The translations under genes and the position numbers were made by a program. Below are positions 6,750-15,137 of a DNA stretch of 64,000 nucleotides, piece by piece; the stretch's first letter is position 1, and every line of letters starts with the position of its first letter. Source of the DNA: Candidatus Rifleibacteriota bacterium (lineage in GTDB: Bacteria; Muiribacteriota; Ozemobacteria; Ozemobacterales; Ozemobacteraceae); contig JANJUX010000024.1 of the NCBI GenBank assembly GCA_024710355.1, positions 62,001-126,000 on the forward strand, given 5' to 3'. The notes under the pieces were generated by a model. That model was not told the DNA's origin, did no database searches, and saw nothing but the letters and a program-made list of their open reading frames with translations.

Positions 6750-8631
6750 TGCCTCTACCCCTATTAATCTGGCGTTTGCGAAGATTCATCAGAATAACTG
6801 CCAGGTCGGATGCCCTGACTCCCGGAATTCGTGCCAGCACCCCAACCGTGGCCGGCCGGACCGCCAGAATCTTCATTCTGGCCTCACGACTGACAGCTGC
6901 AGGTATGGCTGCAAAAAATTCATCGTCAAGCTCTTCAGCCTGCATGCTTTCACGCAGCGAAAATTCACGCTCCTGCTGCTCGATATAGCCAGAATACTTG
7001 ATTCGTGCCTCGATCTCAAGAAGGCCGAGATGATCGAGGCCGGCAATATCTGGAATATAACGGGAAAATTCGACCGGAGAAGCATCCGGACGGCGCAGAA
7101 GCTGAGCCAGAGAAACGCTAGAAGCCGGAAGCGGCTCTGCAAAGTCTGGTAACTGTTCTCTTAATTGAGCCGGCGTAAGACGAATTTCTTCAAAACGCCT
7201 CTGAATGTCGGCCAGCAGACCGTGGCGTGCATCGATCACGTTCATCTTTTCGGCTGCAAGAGAACCACAGGCAAAAGCTTTTTGCGAAAGCCTTTCTTCG
7301 GCGTTGGTCATGCGCAGATTCAGCCTGAAAGGCGAGCGAGAAGTAAAAACCCTGTACGGTTCACGGATTCCGAGAGTGGTAATCTCTTCGACCATGAGCC
7401 CCAGATAGGATTGATCAGCATCGAGCACCAGCGGCGTGCGCCCAAGAACAGCTGCTGCCGCATTAACACCAGCAAGAATACCCTGCGCGGCAGCCTCTTC
7501 ATAGCCAGATGTGCCATTTATCTGGCCGGCCAGAAACAGATTCGGAACCGACCTCGACATAAGCGTCGGATAAAGGTCGATTGGATCGACGATGTCATAC
7601 TCGATACCATAACCCGGGCGGGTAATACGGGCGTTTTCGAGCCCCGGAAGAGTTGCAACGTAGGCCTCCTGAACGTCTTCCGGCAGGCTGGTCGAAAGCC
7701 CCTGCAGATAAATCTCATTACTGAACGCCCCCTCGGGTTCAAGAAAAACCTTATGGGTCTCCTTGTCAGGAAATTTATTCAACTTGTCTTCAATCGATGG
7801 GCAATAGCGGGCACCAGTGCCGGTTATCAGGCCAGCGATCAAAGCCGAACGCCCGAAGTTTTCTTTGATTACCCGATGCGTTTCTTCAGTAGTGCGGGTA
7901 ATGAAACATGCCCGACTGGGAAATCGCCTCTCGGCTTTTGACCATAATGAAAAAGGTGGAGTCTCCGGGTCCTCTTCCTGCATTTCGAGACCGGCAAAAT
8001 TAATCGTGGCAATGTCAACTCTCGGTGGTGTGCCGGTTTTAAAACGCATCACCGGCAGCCCGATGCGTTCAAGGGCAGCTCCAAGATCGTTGGCGGCGGG
8101 CTCCCCTGCCCTGCCGGCAGAAAAGCTCACATCGCCAATATGGATTTTTCCGCGCAGAAAGGTTCCGGTTGTCAGAATTACTGCCGGAGCAGACCAGATC
8201 TGACCAGAAATTGTTCTGACACCAGAAAGCCTGCCATTTTCAAAATACAGGTCAGAGACCATCGCCTGCAGAAGCTTCAAATTGGGCTGCAGCATCAATG
8301 ACTGAAGCATTCGCCGACTGTAAGCCTCTTTGTCTGACTGAAACCGGTTGGCCTGAACGGCAATCCCCTTGCGGGTATTCAGCCGTCTTCGCTGAATGCT
8401 GGTTTCATCGGCAACAATGCCCATTTCTCCGCCCAGAGCATCGACTTCGCGAACCAGTTGCCCTTTGCCCTGCCCACCAATAGATGGGTTACAGGGAAGA
8501 GCGGCAACCGTATCGAGGTTAATCGTCAGCAGCAGAGTCTGCAGCCCGATACGGGCTGCGGCTAGGGCGGCTTCACAACCGGCGTGACCGGCGCCGACAA
8601 CAATGACCTGAAATTCGTTGTTTGCTTTCAC
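6742..8631 (-). CDS. mnmG: MnmG paralogue 1 (tRNA uridine-5-carboxymethylaminomethyl modification enzyme family)
   Basis: A 629-residue FAD protein of the MnmG/GidA family, the partner of MnmE in making (carboxymethyl)aminomethyl-U34 in tRNA. Conserved: the dinucleotide-binding VVGAGHAGCEAA (12-22), Cys47 in PCNPSIGG, SAGRAGEP, FKTGTPPR, ARYCPSIEDK with the second catalytic Cys, LFLAGQINGTSGYEEAAAQG and the C-terminal RPATVGVLARIPGV helix. Altered: the normally strict KGPAVR-RAQADK block is KGIAVQ-NRFQSD (about 88-100), and the AEYRL part of TSRAEYRL is SPFRL. The start is GTG, overlapping the HEAT gene stop by four bases with no own ribosome binding site. A second MnmG, 10811-12718, has a different set of changes. 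Which one, or both together, performs the canonical reaction is unknown. Confidence 0.88.
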   Translation of the reverse strand: MKANNEFQVIVVGAGHAGCEAALAAARIGLQTLLLTINLDTVAALPCNPSIGGQGKGQLVREVDALGGEMGIVADETSIQRRRLNTRKGIAVQANRFQSDKEAYSRRMLQSLMLQPNLKLLQAMVSDLYFENGRLSGVRTISGQIWSAPAVILTTGTFLRGKIHIGDVSFSAGRAGEPAANDLGAALERIGLPVMRFKTGTPPRVDIATINFAGLEMQEEDPETPPFSLWSKAERRFPSRACFITRTTEETHRVIKENFGRSALIAGLITGTGARYCPSIEDKLNKFPDKETHKVFLEPEGAFSNEIYLQGLSTSLPEDVQEAYVATLPGLENARITRPGYGIEYDIVDPIDLYPTLMSRSVPNLFLAGQINGTSGYEEAAAQGILAGVNAAAAVLGRTPLVLDADQSYLGLMVEEITTLGIREPYRVFTSRSPFRLNLRMTNAEERLSQKAFACGSLAAEKMNVIDARHGLLADIQRRFEEIRLTPAQLREQLPDFAEPLPASSVSLAQLLRRPDASPVEFSRYIPDIAGLDHLGLLEIEARIKYSGYIEQQEREFSLRESMQAEELDDEFFAAIPAAVSREARMKILAVRPATVGVLARIPGVRASDLAVILMNLRKRQINRGRGNE

Positions 8632-10814
8632 TTTTGCAATTGCAGTGCTTTTTCAGCCAGTGACCTGACCGTTTCATTGGGGTCGGTGGTCAAACGCTGT
8701 AACAGCTGGAGCGCATCTGGAGTTTTTTTTCGCGATAACAATTTAACCGCAGCAATTCTGCAGCTTTCGTCTGCCAGCTCAGCTGCCTTGTTAATGAGGA
8801 TCGTCTGGTCATCACCCATGACAAACGCAAGATCTCTAGCCCCGGCCCTTTGATCGTCAACGCTGGCGGAGCAGAGTTTTGCATAAATCTCGGCAGATCT
8901 CGGCTTGGAAAAAGCGGGCATGCCGGGAACGCTGGCAGGAGGGGGGGAAGATACCGGCCTTGCGGGAACAGCTGGCTTCTGAACACCGGCTGATGGCACA
9001 CCAGCAGAAGGCAACCTGCGATCCGGAATATTCAACGGCTTCGTCTGAATGGCTGGAGATGCCGGTTCAACCGGAGCAGTCGGCGGCAGAGAAATTGCGG
9101 GTCTGGCGGGTAAAACCGGAGCAACTGGCTGTCTCGGCACGACTGGCGCGGTTGTTTGAGCCGGCGCTTCTTCTATCGGTGGCAAAGATGGTTCAGCGGG
9201 TGCAGAATCTTGAATCTTCAGACTGCCGGCAGAAGGCAGCGAAGGCTCAGATTCCACCGGTGAAATTTCTGGCAGCACCGGCTCAACCGGCGGCATAGCC
9301 TGAACTGGCGATACCGGCCGCGACGGAACGGTGGGCGTGGGTGGCTGAAGCGATCTCGGTGGCGCGGCCTGAGGCGGAGGTGCTGCCTGCCTCAACTCTT
9401 CGCGCATCGGCGTGTCTTTGATTTTTTCGAAGAGCGATGCGGCGACCTGCGCTACAACAGGGTCAGGATCGCCGCAGGCGGCCTTGAGCACCTGACGTGA
9501 GGTATTGTTGTTGATTCTTGCCAGGGCCTTGAGAACGCTCAGTCTGATCCCCTGGTTGGGGTCTTTGAGCGCCGCTTTCAGCAGAGTCAAGGATGGCTGA
9601 TCGCCAATTTCTCCAAGCGCAAAAATAACACTGTCACGCAGCCAGACTTCTTGAGAAACCAGCATCGAGCGAAGAGTGAGAAACGCCTGTTGAAAGCCGT
9701 TTTTTACCAGATATTTTGCAGCGTTGACCTTGACGCGATTTTCGGGATCTTCAAGCAATTGAACGATATGCTGCTCGCAACCCCTGATGTTCTGTTCCTC
9801 GATAACTTCAACGGTATTGGCCCTGACTCTGGGGTCTTCATCCTGCAGGCAGCGGACCAGTGTTTCAAGACCACCTTCGCGGCTGCTTCTGGCAAAAACC
9901 TTTACCAAACCTGATTTAACGATAACATCCTTTTCTTTGAGAAGAATGCTTTCTAGCGCTGCCGGATTAAGCTCGACGTCGGTTTCCATGATAATTTTCA
10001 ACATGAGAAAGCGCCGCTGCGAAGAAAACTGTTCGTCTGCCAGCATGAACGGGATCTGTGGCGGAACCCGGCGGTCTTTCAAGTTAAACAGAGCCTGCAG
10101 AGCCGTCAATGCCACCTCTTCGAGCATGCTGCGCGCCAGCTGCAAAAGCTGAGTCACATGCCCGGAAGGCTTTTTAACCCCAAGAGTTTTAATGTGCTGC
10201 AGAAGAGCCGAGATATCGGTAATTTTCTTGAGATCCGGCAGTGATGGATCGACCGGGTCATCAAGTTCTGGAGGAACTGCAGGTGCACCGACCAAAGCAG
10301 CCGGAGGCTGAACGAGAGTCTGTGAAACGACTCCAGAAGTTACCGCAGGCGAGGACGCAACAGGCAAAGGCTGAGTCGGCCGGGACAAAGATGGCGGCGG
10401 CGCATTGCCCGAAACTGTGGCCGGAAAGGGCCGCGCGGCAGGAGGCATTGTTTGAGGCTGAGCTGGTTGAACGACTGATGGCTTTGGTGGCAACACCGAT
10501 GACGCAGATGCGCTGGCAGATGGTTCATCCGGCAATGGTAATGCTGGCTCCGTTACCGGTATAAATGCGGGTGCTGGAGGTACCGGAGTCGCCGGCCTCG
10601 CTTCGCCATCACCACTCAGTTTTGCCAATGCAGCCCGGGCCGCAGCACGAACGCCTTCATCAGAATCGTCAAGAACTTTCCTGATACAGGCAATTTTTTC
10701 GCTGACGGGCATGGCAGGCAGATTAACCAGTTGTTCAATGGACATACATCGAACCTCTGCAGAAATTGAGCGAAGGTTCTGAATAATCAATTCCTGACGC
10801 TTTTTGTTAATCAT
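8628..10814 (-). CDS. HEAT-repeat protein with two long proline-rich linkers
   Basis: A 728-residue protein of unknown function wedged between two mnmG genes and overlapping each by four bases (ATGA and GTGA junctions), so it is almost certainly co-translated with them. Seen: a helical N-terminus (1-70, one HEAT-like unit), a Pro/Ala/Ser-rich linker (about 70-190), a run of HEAT repeats (about 200-465, for example DEDPRVRANTVEVIEE and DPNQGIRLSVLKALARI), a second Pro-rich linker (about 470-655) and a final pair of HEAT repeats. There is no signal peptide or membrane segment, so it is probably cytoplasmic. HEAT arrays bind proteins or nucleic acids. A scaffold for the two MnmG proteins or for tRNA is a reasonable guess, unsupported beyond position. 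Confidence 0.8.
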   Translation of the reverse strand: MINKKRQELIIQNLRSISAEVRCMSIEQLVNLPAMPVSEKIACIRKVLDDSDEGVRAAARAALAKLSGDGEARPATPVPPAPAFIPVTEPALPLPDEPSASASASSVLPPKPSVVQPAQPQTMPPAARPFPATVSGNAPPPSLSRPTQPLPVASSPAVTSGVVSQTLVQPPAALVGAPAVPPELDDPVDPSLPDLKKITDISALLQHIKTLGVKKPSGHVTQLLQLARSMLEEVALTALQALFNLKDRRVPPQIPFMLADEQFSSQRRFLMLKIIMETDVELNPAALESILLKEKDVIVKSGLVKVFARSSREGGLETLVRCLQDEDPRVRANTVEVIEEQNIRGCEQHIVQLLEDPENRVKVNAAKYLVKNGFQQAFLTLRSMLVSQEVWLRDSVIFALGEIGDQPSLTLLKAALKDPNQGIRLSVLKALARINNNTSRQVLKAACGDPDPVVAQVAASLFEKIKDTPMREELRQAAPPPQAAPPRSLQPPTPTVPSRPVSPVQAMPPVEPVLPEISPVESEPSLPSAGSLKIQDSAPAEPSLPPIEEAPAQTTAPVVPRQPVAPVLPARPAISLPPTAPVEPASPAIQTKPLNIPDRRLPSAGVPSAGVQKPAVPARPVSSPPPASVPGMPAFSKPRSAEIYAKLCSASVDDQRAGARDLAFVMGDDQTILINKAAELADESCRIAAVKLLSRKKTPDALQLLQRLTTDPNETVRSLAEKALQLQK

Positions 10815-12718
10815 CTGGTTTCCTCGTGCCTTTCTTGACTATCCCCATCTTCAGAAAGAACCGATAAAAGAATAGCAATTTCTGACCGTGTAAGGCAATG
10901 TTTTCTTACCATCTGGCTCAGGTCATCGAACCTGCAAGAACTCAGAATTTGCCTGGACTGCTCTGACAATAAGTTTAAACGATGATCAGAGATTTCCAGC
11001 GGCAATCTTATTCTTTCAAGAAAACTGGTCTGAACAATCTTTTCCGCTTCACGGTCTGCGTAGCCCCGATATTTGATCTCGGTTTCGAGGGCATAGACTT
11101 CATCTACATTACTCAACCTTGCATTTTCGGGTTGCTGCAGAAGATCCATTACATCATTATAGGTGACCCCAGGGCGTTGCAGCAATTCCGCCCCGGAGGC
11201 GGGCTTCTTCAGATCCCCGGTTGCCAGCCTGGCAAGACGCTCCCGCGCCTCACCGCTCGGCAGGAGACTCAGCGTTGAAAGGCGGGCGATTTCGCCTTCA
11301 ATACGAGCCGACCACGCAAAAATGGTCGAAAACCTTTCAGGATCGACAAGCCCGATGCGAAAGCCATCAGCTGCCAGCCTACGCTCTGCTGAATCATCGC
11401 GCAGAGTCAGTCTGAATTCGGCATGACCCGGTGTAATGCGGTATGGTTCTGGTTTTTCCCAGGTTGACAGATCATCGACGAGCACTCCAAGATAGCTGCG
11501 CGTTCTGGAAGGCCAGTAAGGCGCCTGTTTTTTCAGCGCCAGAACCGCATTTATACCGGCAATCAGGCCCTGTCCGGCGGCCTCTTCATAGCCCGAGGTA
11601 CCATTCAACTGCCCGGCGGTATAAAACCCCTCAATAACTCGGCTTTCCATGGTTTTTCTGATCTGGCCGGGTGCCAGGGCATCATATTCGATTGCATAGC
11701 CATACCTGAGAATTACAGCATTTTCAAGCCCTGCAACGCTGCCAACGATGTCCTGCTGAGCAGACGGAGGCATACCGGTGGTCAGGCCCTGCAGATAAAG
11801 TTCCTGCGAATCCCAGCCTTCTGGCTCGACAAAAACCTGATGCTTCACCATATCGGGAAATTTGATGATTTTTCGGTCAATCGAAGGGCAATGCTTCGGA
11901 CCATCGTCGGTAATATTCTCAAGAACCAGGGGGCTTTCGCTAAGATTTCTTCTGACAGCCTCAACCGAGCGCTCGTCCGTAAAGGTCAGATAACAGGGAA
12001 TCTGCTTCTCGTAGCGTCTTAGGCGGTTTTCCCAGAGGAAACCGCCAGCATCGATATCGCCAGGCAGCTCGGTCATCATATTTATATCGACAGAACTTTT
12101 AAGAATTCTGGGCGGGGTGGCCGTCTGCAGGCGGCGAAGTCTGACACCGGCAGCAGAGAGAGAGTCGGACAATCCGATGGCCGGGCTCTGATTCTGAGGT
12201 CCGCCAGGCCAGGTAGCACGCCCGAGGATAATGCGACTGTTAAGGTAAGTGCCGGAAGTCAGAATAAGCTTTTCACAGGCAAAAACCAGACCGGTTTCAA
12301 GCTTAACACCCTTTATGCGACCGGATTCAACGAGCAGGCCGGTAACATGCCCCTGACGAAGAGTCAGATTCGGCGTAGCAAACAATGTCTGCAGCATTCT
12401 CTGCCGATAGAGGTATTTATCTGCCTGAGCCCTTCGCGAACGAACTGCCGGCCCCTTCGAAGTATTCAACCACTTCATCTGCACGCAGGTTTCGTCGATA
12501 CAGCGCGGCATTTCTCCGCCCAGAGCACCGATTTCTCTGACAAGATGTCCCTTGCCCGGTCCGCCAATACTTGGATTACACGGCATCAGAGCGACTGTTG
12601 ATATGTTCATGGTTATCAGCAGCGTTTCGGCTCCGAGCCTGGCAGCGGCAAGCGCTGCTTCGCAACCGGCATGACCAGCCCCGACAACAATTACTGCATA
12701 TTCTTTTTTCTGACTCAT
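10811..12718 (-). CDS. MnmG paralogue 2 (divergent)
   Basis: A 635-residue second MnmG-family flavoprotein. Collinear with paralogue 1 through residue 104, it keeps VVGAGHAGCEAA, Cys47 in PCNPSIGG, the full KGPAVR-RAQADKYLYRQ block (88-106), KHCPSI with the second Cys, and FYTAGQLNGTSGYEEAAGQG. It departs from the family elsewhere. The GRAGEP region is replaced by PGGPQNQSPA, KTGTPPR reads QTATPPR, TSRAEYRL reads PGHAEFRL, and the C-terminal RPxTxGxAxRIxGV helix is not recognisable. The ATG at 12718 is one base after the mnmE stop; an in-frame TTG 27 bases earlier is less likely. Length and C-terminal domain exclude TrmFO. It is either a subfunctionalised partner of paralogue 1 or a neofunctionalised enzyme. 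Confidence 0.85.
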   Translation of the reverse strand: MSQKKEYAVIVVGAGHAGCEAALAAARLGAETLLITMNISTVALMPCNPSIGGPGKGHLVREIGALGGEMPRCIDETCVQMKWLNTSKGPAVRSRRAQADKYLYRQRMLQTLFATPNLTLRQGHVTGLLVESGRIKGVKLETGLVFACEKLILTSGTYLNSRIILGRATWPGGPQNQSPAIGLSDSLSAAGVRLRRLQTATPPRILKSSVDINMMTELPGDIDAGGFLWENRLRRYEKQIPCYLTFTDERSVEAVRRNLSESPLVLENITDDGPKHCPSIDRKIIKFPDMVKHQVFVEPEGWDSQELYLQGLTTGMPPSAQQDIVGSVAGLENAVILRYGYAIEYDALAPGQIRKTMESRVIEGFYTAGQLNGTSGYEEAAGQGLIAGINAVLALKKQAPYWPSRTRSYLGVLVDDLSTWEKPEPYRITPGHAEFRLTLRDDSAERRLAADGFRIGLVDPERFSTIFAWSARIEGEIARLSTLSLLPSGEARERLARLATGDLKKPASGAELLQRPGVTYNDVMDLLQQPENARLSNVDEVYALETEIKYRGYADREAEKIVQTSFLERIRLPLEISDHRLNLLSEQSRQILSSCRFDDLSQMVRKHCLTRSEIAILLSVLSEDGDSQERHEETR

Positions 12719-12719
12719 G

Positions 12720-14096
12720 TCATTTTCCAATACAGAAGCGTTCAAAAATCAGATCAAGCGTATTTACATCAACCGTCTCGCCGTTAACCCGGCCAAGTTC
12801 TCTGACCGCCTCTTCAAGATCGATGGCCAGCATATCCTGGTAAATATTGCCAATACCGCGGGCAGCTCTCTCGAGTGCTGCAAGAGCCTTATCAAGAGCA
12901 ACAGACTGCTGAGCTCCAAGCAGTATCATCTCTTCATAGCCAGAAAGGCCACTTTCGGCAATAAGTTTCGAAATGGATGTCTGCAGAGCCGGGAGTCCCT
13001 GACCTTTCAAGGCGGAAACACTTAAGGGGGGCAGCTCTGCAAAATCCTCAGGACTGACCTGCCTGGGCAGATCAGACTTGTTTAGAACAATGATAACCGG
13101 CTTTCCAGATTGCCGGAGGCGCTCAAGAACCAGCCTGTCTTCTGCCGTCAAAGGTTGCGAACCGTCGAAAACGCCAATCAGAGCGAAGGCCTCGTCGGCA
13201 GCTTTTGTGGTTCTCTCAATACCGATCGCCTCGATGCGATCACCCGGCTTTCGCATTCCGGCAGTATCAATGATTCTGACCGGGTATTCTCCGACCATGA
13301 GTGTTTCTTCAAGAGTGTCTCTTGTTGTGCCGGCAATTTCGGTGACAATGGCCCGGTCACGACCCAGCATATAATTCATCAGACTCGATTTGCCGGAATT
13401 AGGCCGCCCGAGCAGAGCAATCTTCAGACCGTCGGCAACCAGTGCGCCGCTTCTTGCGTTGCGGGCAAATATTTCGAGTTCTGCAAGAATTTTTTTGAGT
13501 TCGCGTGCCAGCAGGTGCTCGTCTATGGCCTCAATCGCATCTTCAGGAAAATTAAGACTGGCCTCGAGCTGCACCAGATGATACAGAATCTGGCCGCGGA
13601 TTTTCGCAACAAACTGCGAAGGCAGACCATCGAGTTGATTTAGAGCCAGTCTGGCCTGGGAAGAGGTATTGGCAGAAAGGAGCTGAGAAACGGCTTCAAC
13701 CTCGAGCAGGTCCATTTTTCCGTTCAGAAAGGCTCTTCTGGTGAATTCTCCGGCCTCGGCAGCCACGGCACCATGTTTTAAAAGCAGTTGCAATACACGG
13801 CTGACCACCAGCGGATTACCGTGTGTCGATACTTCGGCCAGATCTTCACCTGTGTATGACCTGGGCGCCGTAAACGTCGTGACCAGACATTTATCTGCCA
13901 CCAAACCGGTCTCAGGTTCAATCACAGAGCCGAAATAAACAGAATAAGGCAGGGGGAAAGCTTTCTTTCCCCCTGTGATAAACAATTTTTTCAGGATTTT
14001 GAAGGTATCCGGCCCTGAAATTCTTATCAGGCTGATCGCCGACCTGCCGGCAGGTGTTGAAACTGCGGCGATCGTGCCAATCTTTGGTTTAGACAT
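12720..14096 (-). CDS. mnmE: tRNA modification GTPase MnmE
   Basis: A 458-residue GTPase (also TrmE/ThdF) that works with MnmG in modifying U34 of tRNA. It starts MSKPKIGTIAAVSTPAGRSAI, the MnmE folate-binding N-domain. The inserted G domain has G1 GRPNSGKSS (about residue 229), GTTRD, DTAGMR and NKSDL, and the protein ends FERFCIGK with the essential Cys. The frame is open further upstream, but the ATG at 14096 has GGAGGAA one base away from the ideal spacing and matches the family start. It overlaps jag by 8 bases and is followed after one base by the divergent MnmG. Confidence 0.97.
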   Translation of the reverse strand: MSKPKIGTIAAVSTPAGRSAISLIRISGPDTFKILKKLFITGGKKAFPLPYSVYFGSVIEPETGLVADKCLVTTFTAPRSYTGEDLAEVSTHGNPLVVSRVLQLLLKHGAVAAEAGEFTRRAFLNGKMDLLEVEAVSQLLSANTSSQARLALNQLDGLPSQFVAKIRGQILYHLVQLEASLNFPEDAIEAIDEHLLARELKKILAELEIFARNARSGALVADGLKIALLGRPNSGKSSLMNYMLGRDRAIVTEIAGTTRDTLEETLMVGEYPVRIIDTAGMRKPGDRIEAIGIERTTKAADEAFALIGVFDGSQPLTAEDRLVLERLRQSGKPVIIVLNKSDLPRQVSPEDFAELPPLSVSALKGQGLPALQTSISKLIAESGLSGYEEMILLGAQQSVALDKALAALERAARGIGNIYQDMLAIDLEEAVRELGRVNGETVDVNTLDLIFERFCIGK

Positions 14097-15135
14097 CTTC
14101 CTCCATGAACATCGGTACAGCGCTTGAGGTTTCAAGCTTTTCTGAAAAATCAGAATCGCCCTCATCCGCAACTGGCTGCCACTCGGCATTCATGCCACCT
14201 TTTTTCTTGCGCATCGGCGAAATAACCACGCGGCGCATCGGTTCGGTTCCTTTTGAGAAGGTTTCGATATCAGTACGATCTTTCAGAGCCATGTGAATTG
14301 TGCGGCGGTCAAGAGTCGACATCGGCTCGAGTTCAACCTGACGGCGACTTGAAACCGCTTTTTTGCACATACGCTGTGCCAGCATGATAAGATTGCGATA
14401 ACGTTTTTCGCGGTAACCCTGAGCATCGAGAACCAGCTTGATGCGCTCATCATTGCCCTTGTTAAGAATAATGTTCATGAGATACTGAAGAGAATCAAGA
14501 GTGCGACCGCGTTTGCCAATCAGCTGCGAAACGTTTTCGCCACTGGCTTCGATAACCCAGGCGCCGTCGCGCATGAAATCAACCATATCAAGCTGCTCAA
14601 TACCGACATTTGCGGCCACTTCCCGAATCAGAGAGAAAATTTCATTATATTCAGGGTGCGCCTTTATTTCAGCCGAAACCGGCTCCCTTGGACGCTCCGG
14701 CAGATGAATTTCGGCTTCTTCTGCCCCTTCACCAGCTTCAGAATGGTCGCGGCGCGGCGGACGATTGCGATTATTCCGTCTGGGCGGTCTTGGCTGACGC
14801 CGTGGCGGCATTGCATCGCGCTCATCTGCATTGTCTTCACTCTGAAAATCTTCATCTCTCGCGGGTCTGGCGGCTCTTTCGACCCGCGGTTCATCATGCG
14901 GCCGGCGCTCGGCGATCTTTTCGGTTCTTTCGACTTTGGGTGCCGGAGCTGGCTTTTCGCCGATGGTAAAGCGAATTTTGTATTCCTGTTTGCCGACGAA
15001 ACCAAAAATACCACGGGCCGGGGCAGACAGAACTTCAGTAGCCACAATCATTTCGTTACCATTAAGTTCACCATTGGCAATGCCTTTGGCTTCCTCTTCA
15101 GTTTTTGCAATAATCTCGATAGTTCTTGTAGACAC
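14089..15135 (-). CDS. jag: Jag/KhpB RNA-binding protein
   Basis: A 348-residue RNA-binding protein found beside yidC in many bacteria and linked to envelope and division control. Domains in order: Jag N-terminal domain (1-55, with ARGIFGFVGKQEYKI), an Arg/Pro/Asp-rich linker (about 60-145, with repeats such as RRQPRPPRRNNR), a KH domain (about 185-245, containing the GKRGRTLDSLQYL loop) and an R3H domain (about 250-310, with REKRYRNLIMLAQR and TLDRRTIHMAL). The charged linker is longer than in most Jag proteins. It lies two bases after yidC. Confidence 0.93.
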   Translation of the reverse strand: MSTRTIEIIAKTEEEAKGIANGELNGNEMIVATEVLSAPARGIFGFVGKQEYKIRFTIGEKPAPAPKVERTEKIAERRPHDEPRVERAARPARDEDFQSEDNADERDAMPPRRQPRPPRRNNRNRPPRRDHSEAGEGAEEAEIHLPERPREPVSAEIKAHPEYNEIFSLIREVAANVGIEQLDMVDFMRDGAWVIEASGENVSQLIGKRGRTLDSLQYLMNIILNKGNDERIKLVLDAQGYREKRYRNLIMLAQRMCKKAVSSRRQVELEPMSTLDRRTIHMALKDRTDIETFSKGTEPMRRVVISPMRKKKGGMNAEWQPVADEGDSDFSEKLETSSAVPMFMEEDV

Positions 15136-15137
15136 AA

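Noticed and set aside
7165..7941. Long plus-strand reading frame (258 codons)
   Set aside because: Lies wholly inside mnmG paralogue 1 on the other strand, no family motif, no ribosome binding site.
8900..9400. Proline-rich stretch of the HEAT gene as a DNA repeat array
   Set aside because: Low-complexity coding sequence with irregular units; no constant repeat length or spacers, so neither a CRISPR nor a tandem repeat.
10811..12718. Second MnmG as TrmFO (folate-dependent tRNA methyltransferase)
   Set aside because: TrmFO proteins are about 440 residues and lack the C-terminal MnmG region; this protein has 635 residues collinear with MnmG.
12718..12745. Upstream TTG start for MnmG paralogue 2
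   Set aside because: Adds nine residues inside mnmE without a ribosome binding site; the ATG at 12718 gives exact collinearity with paralogue 1.
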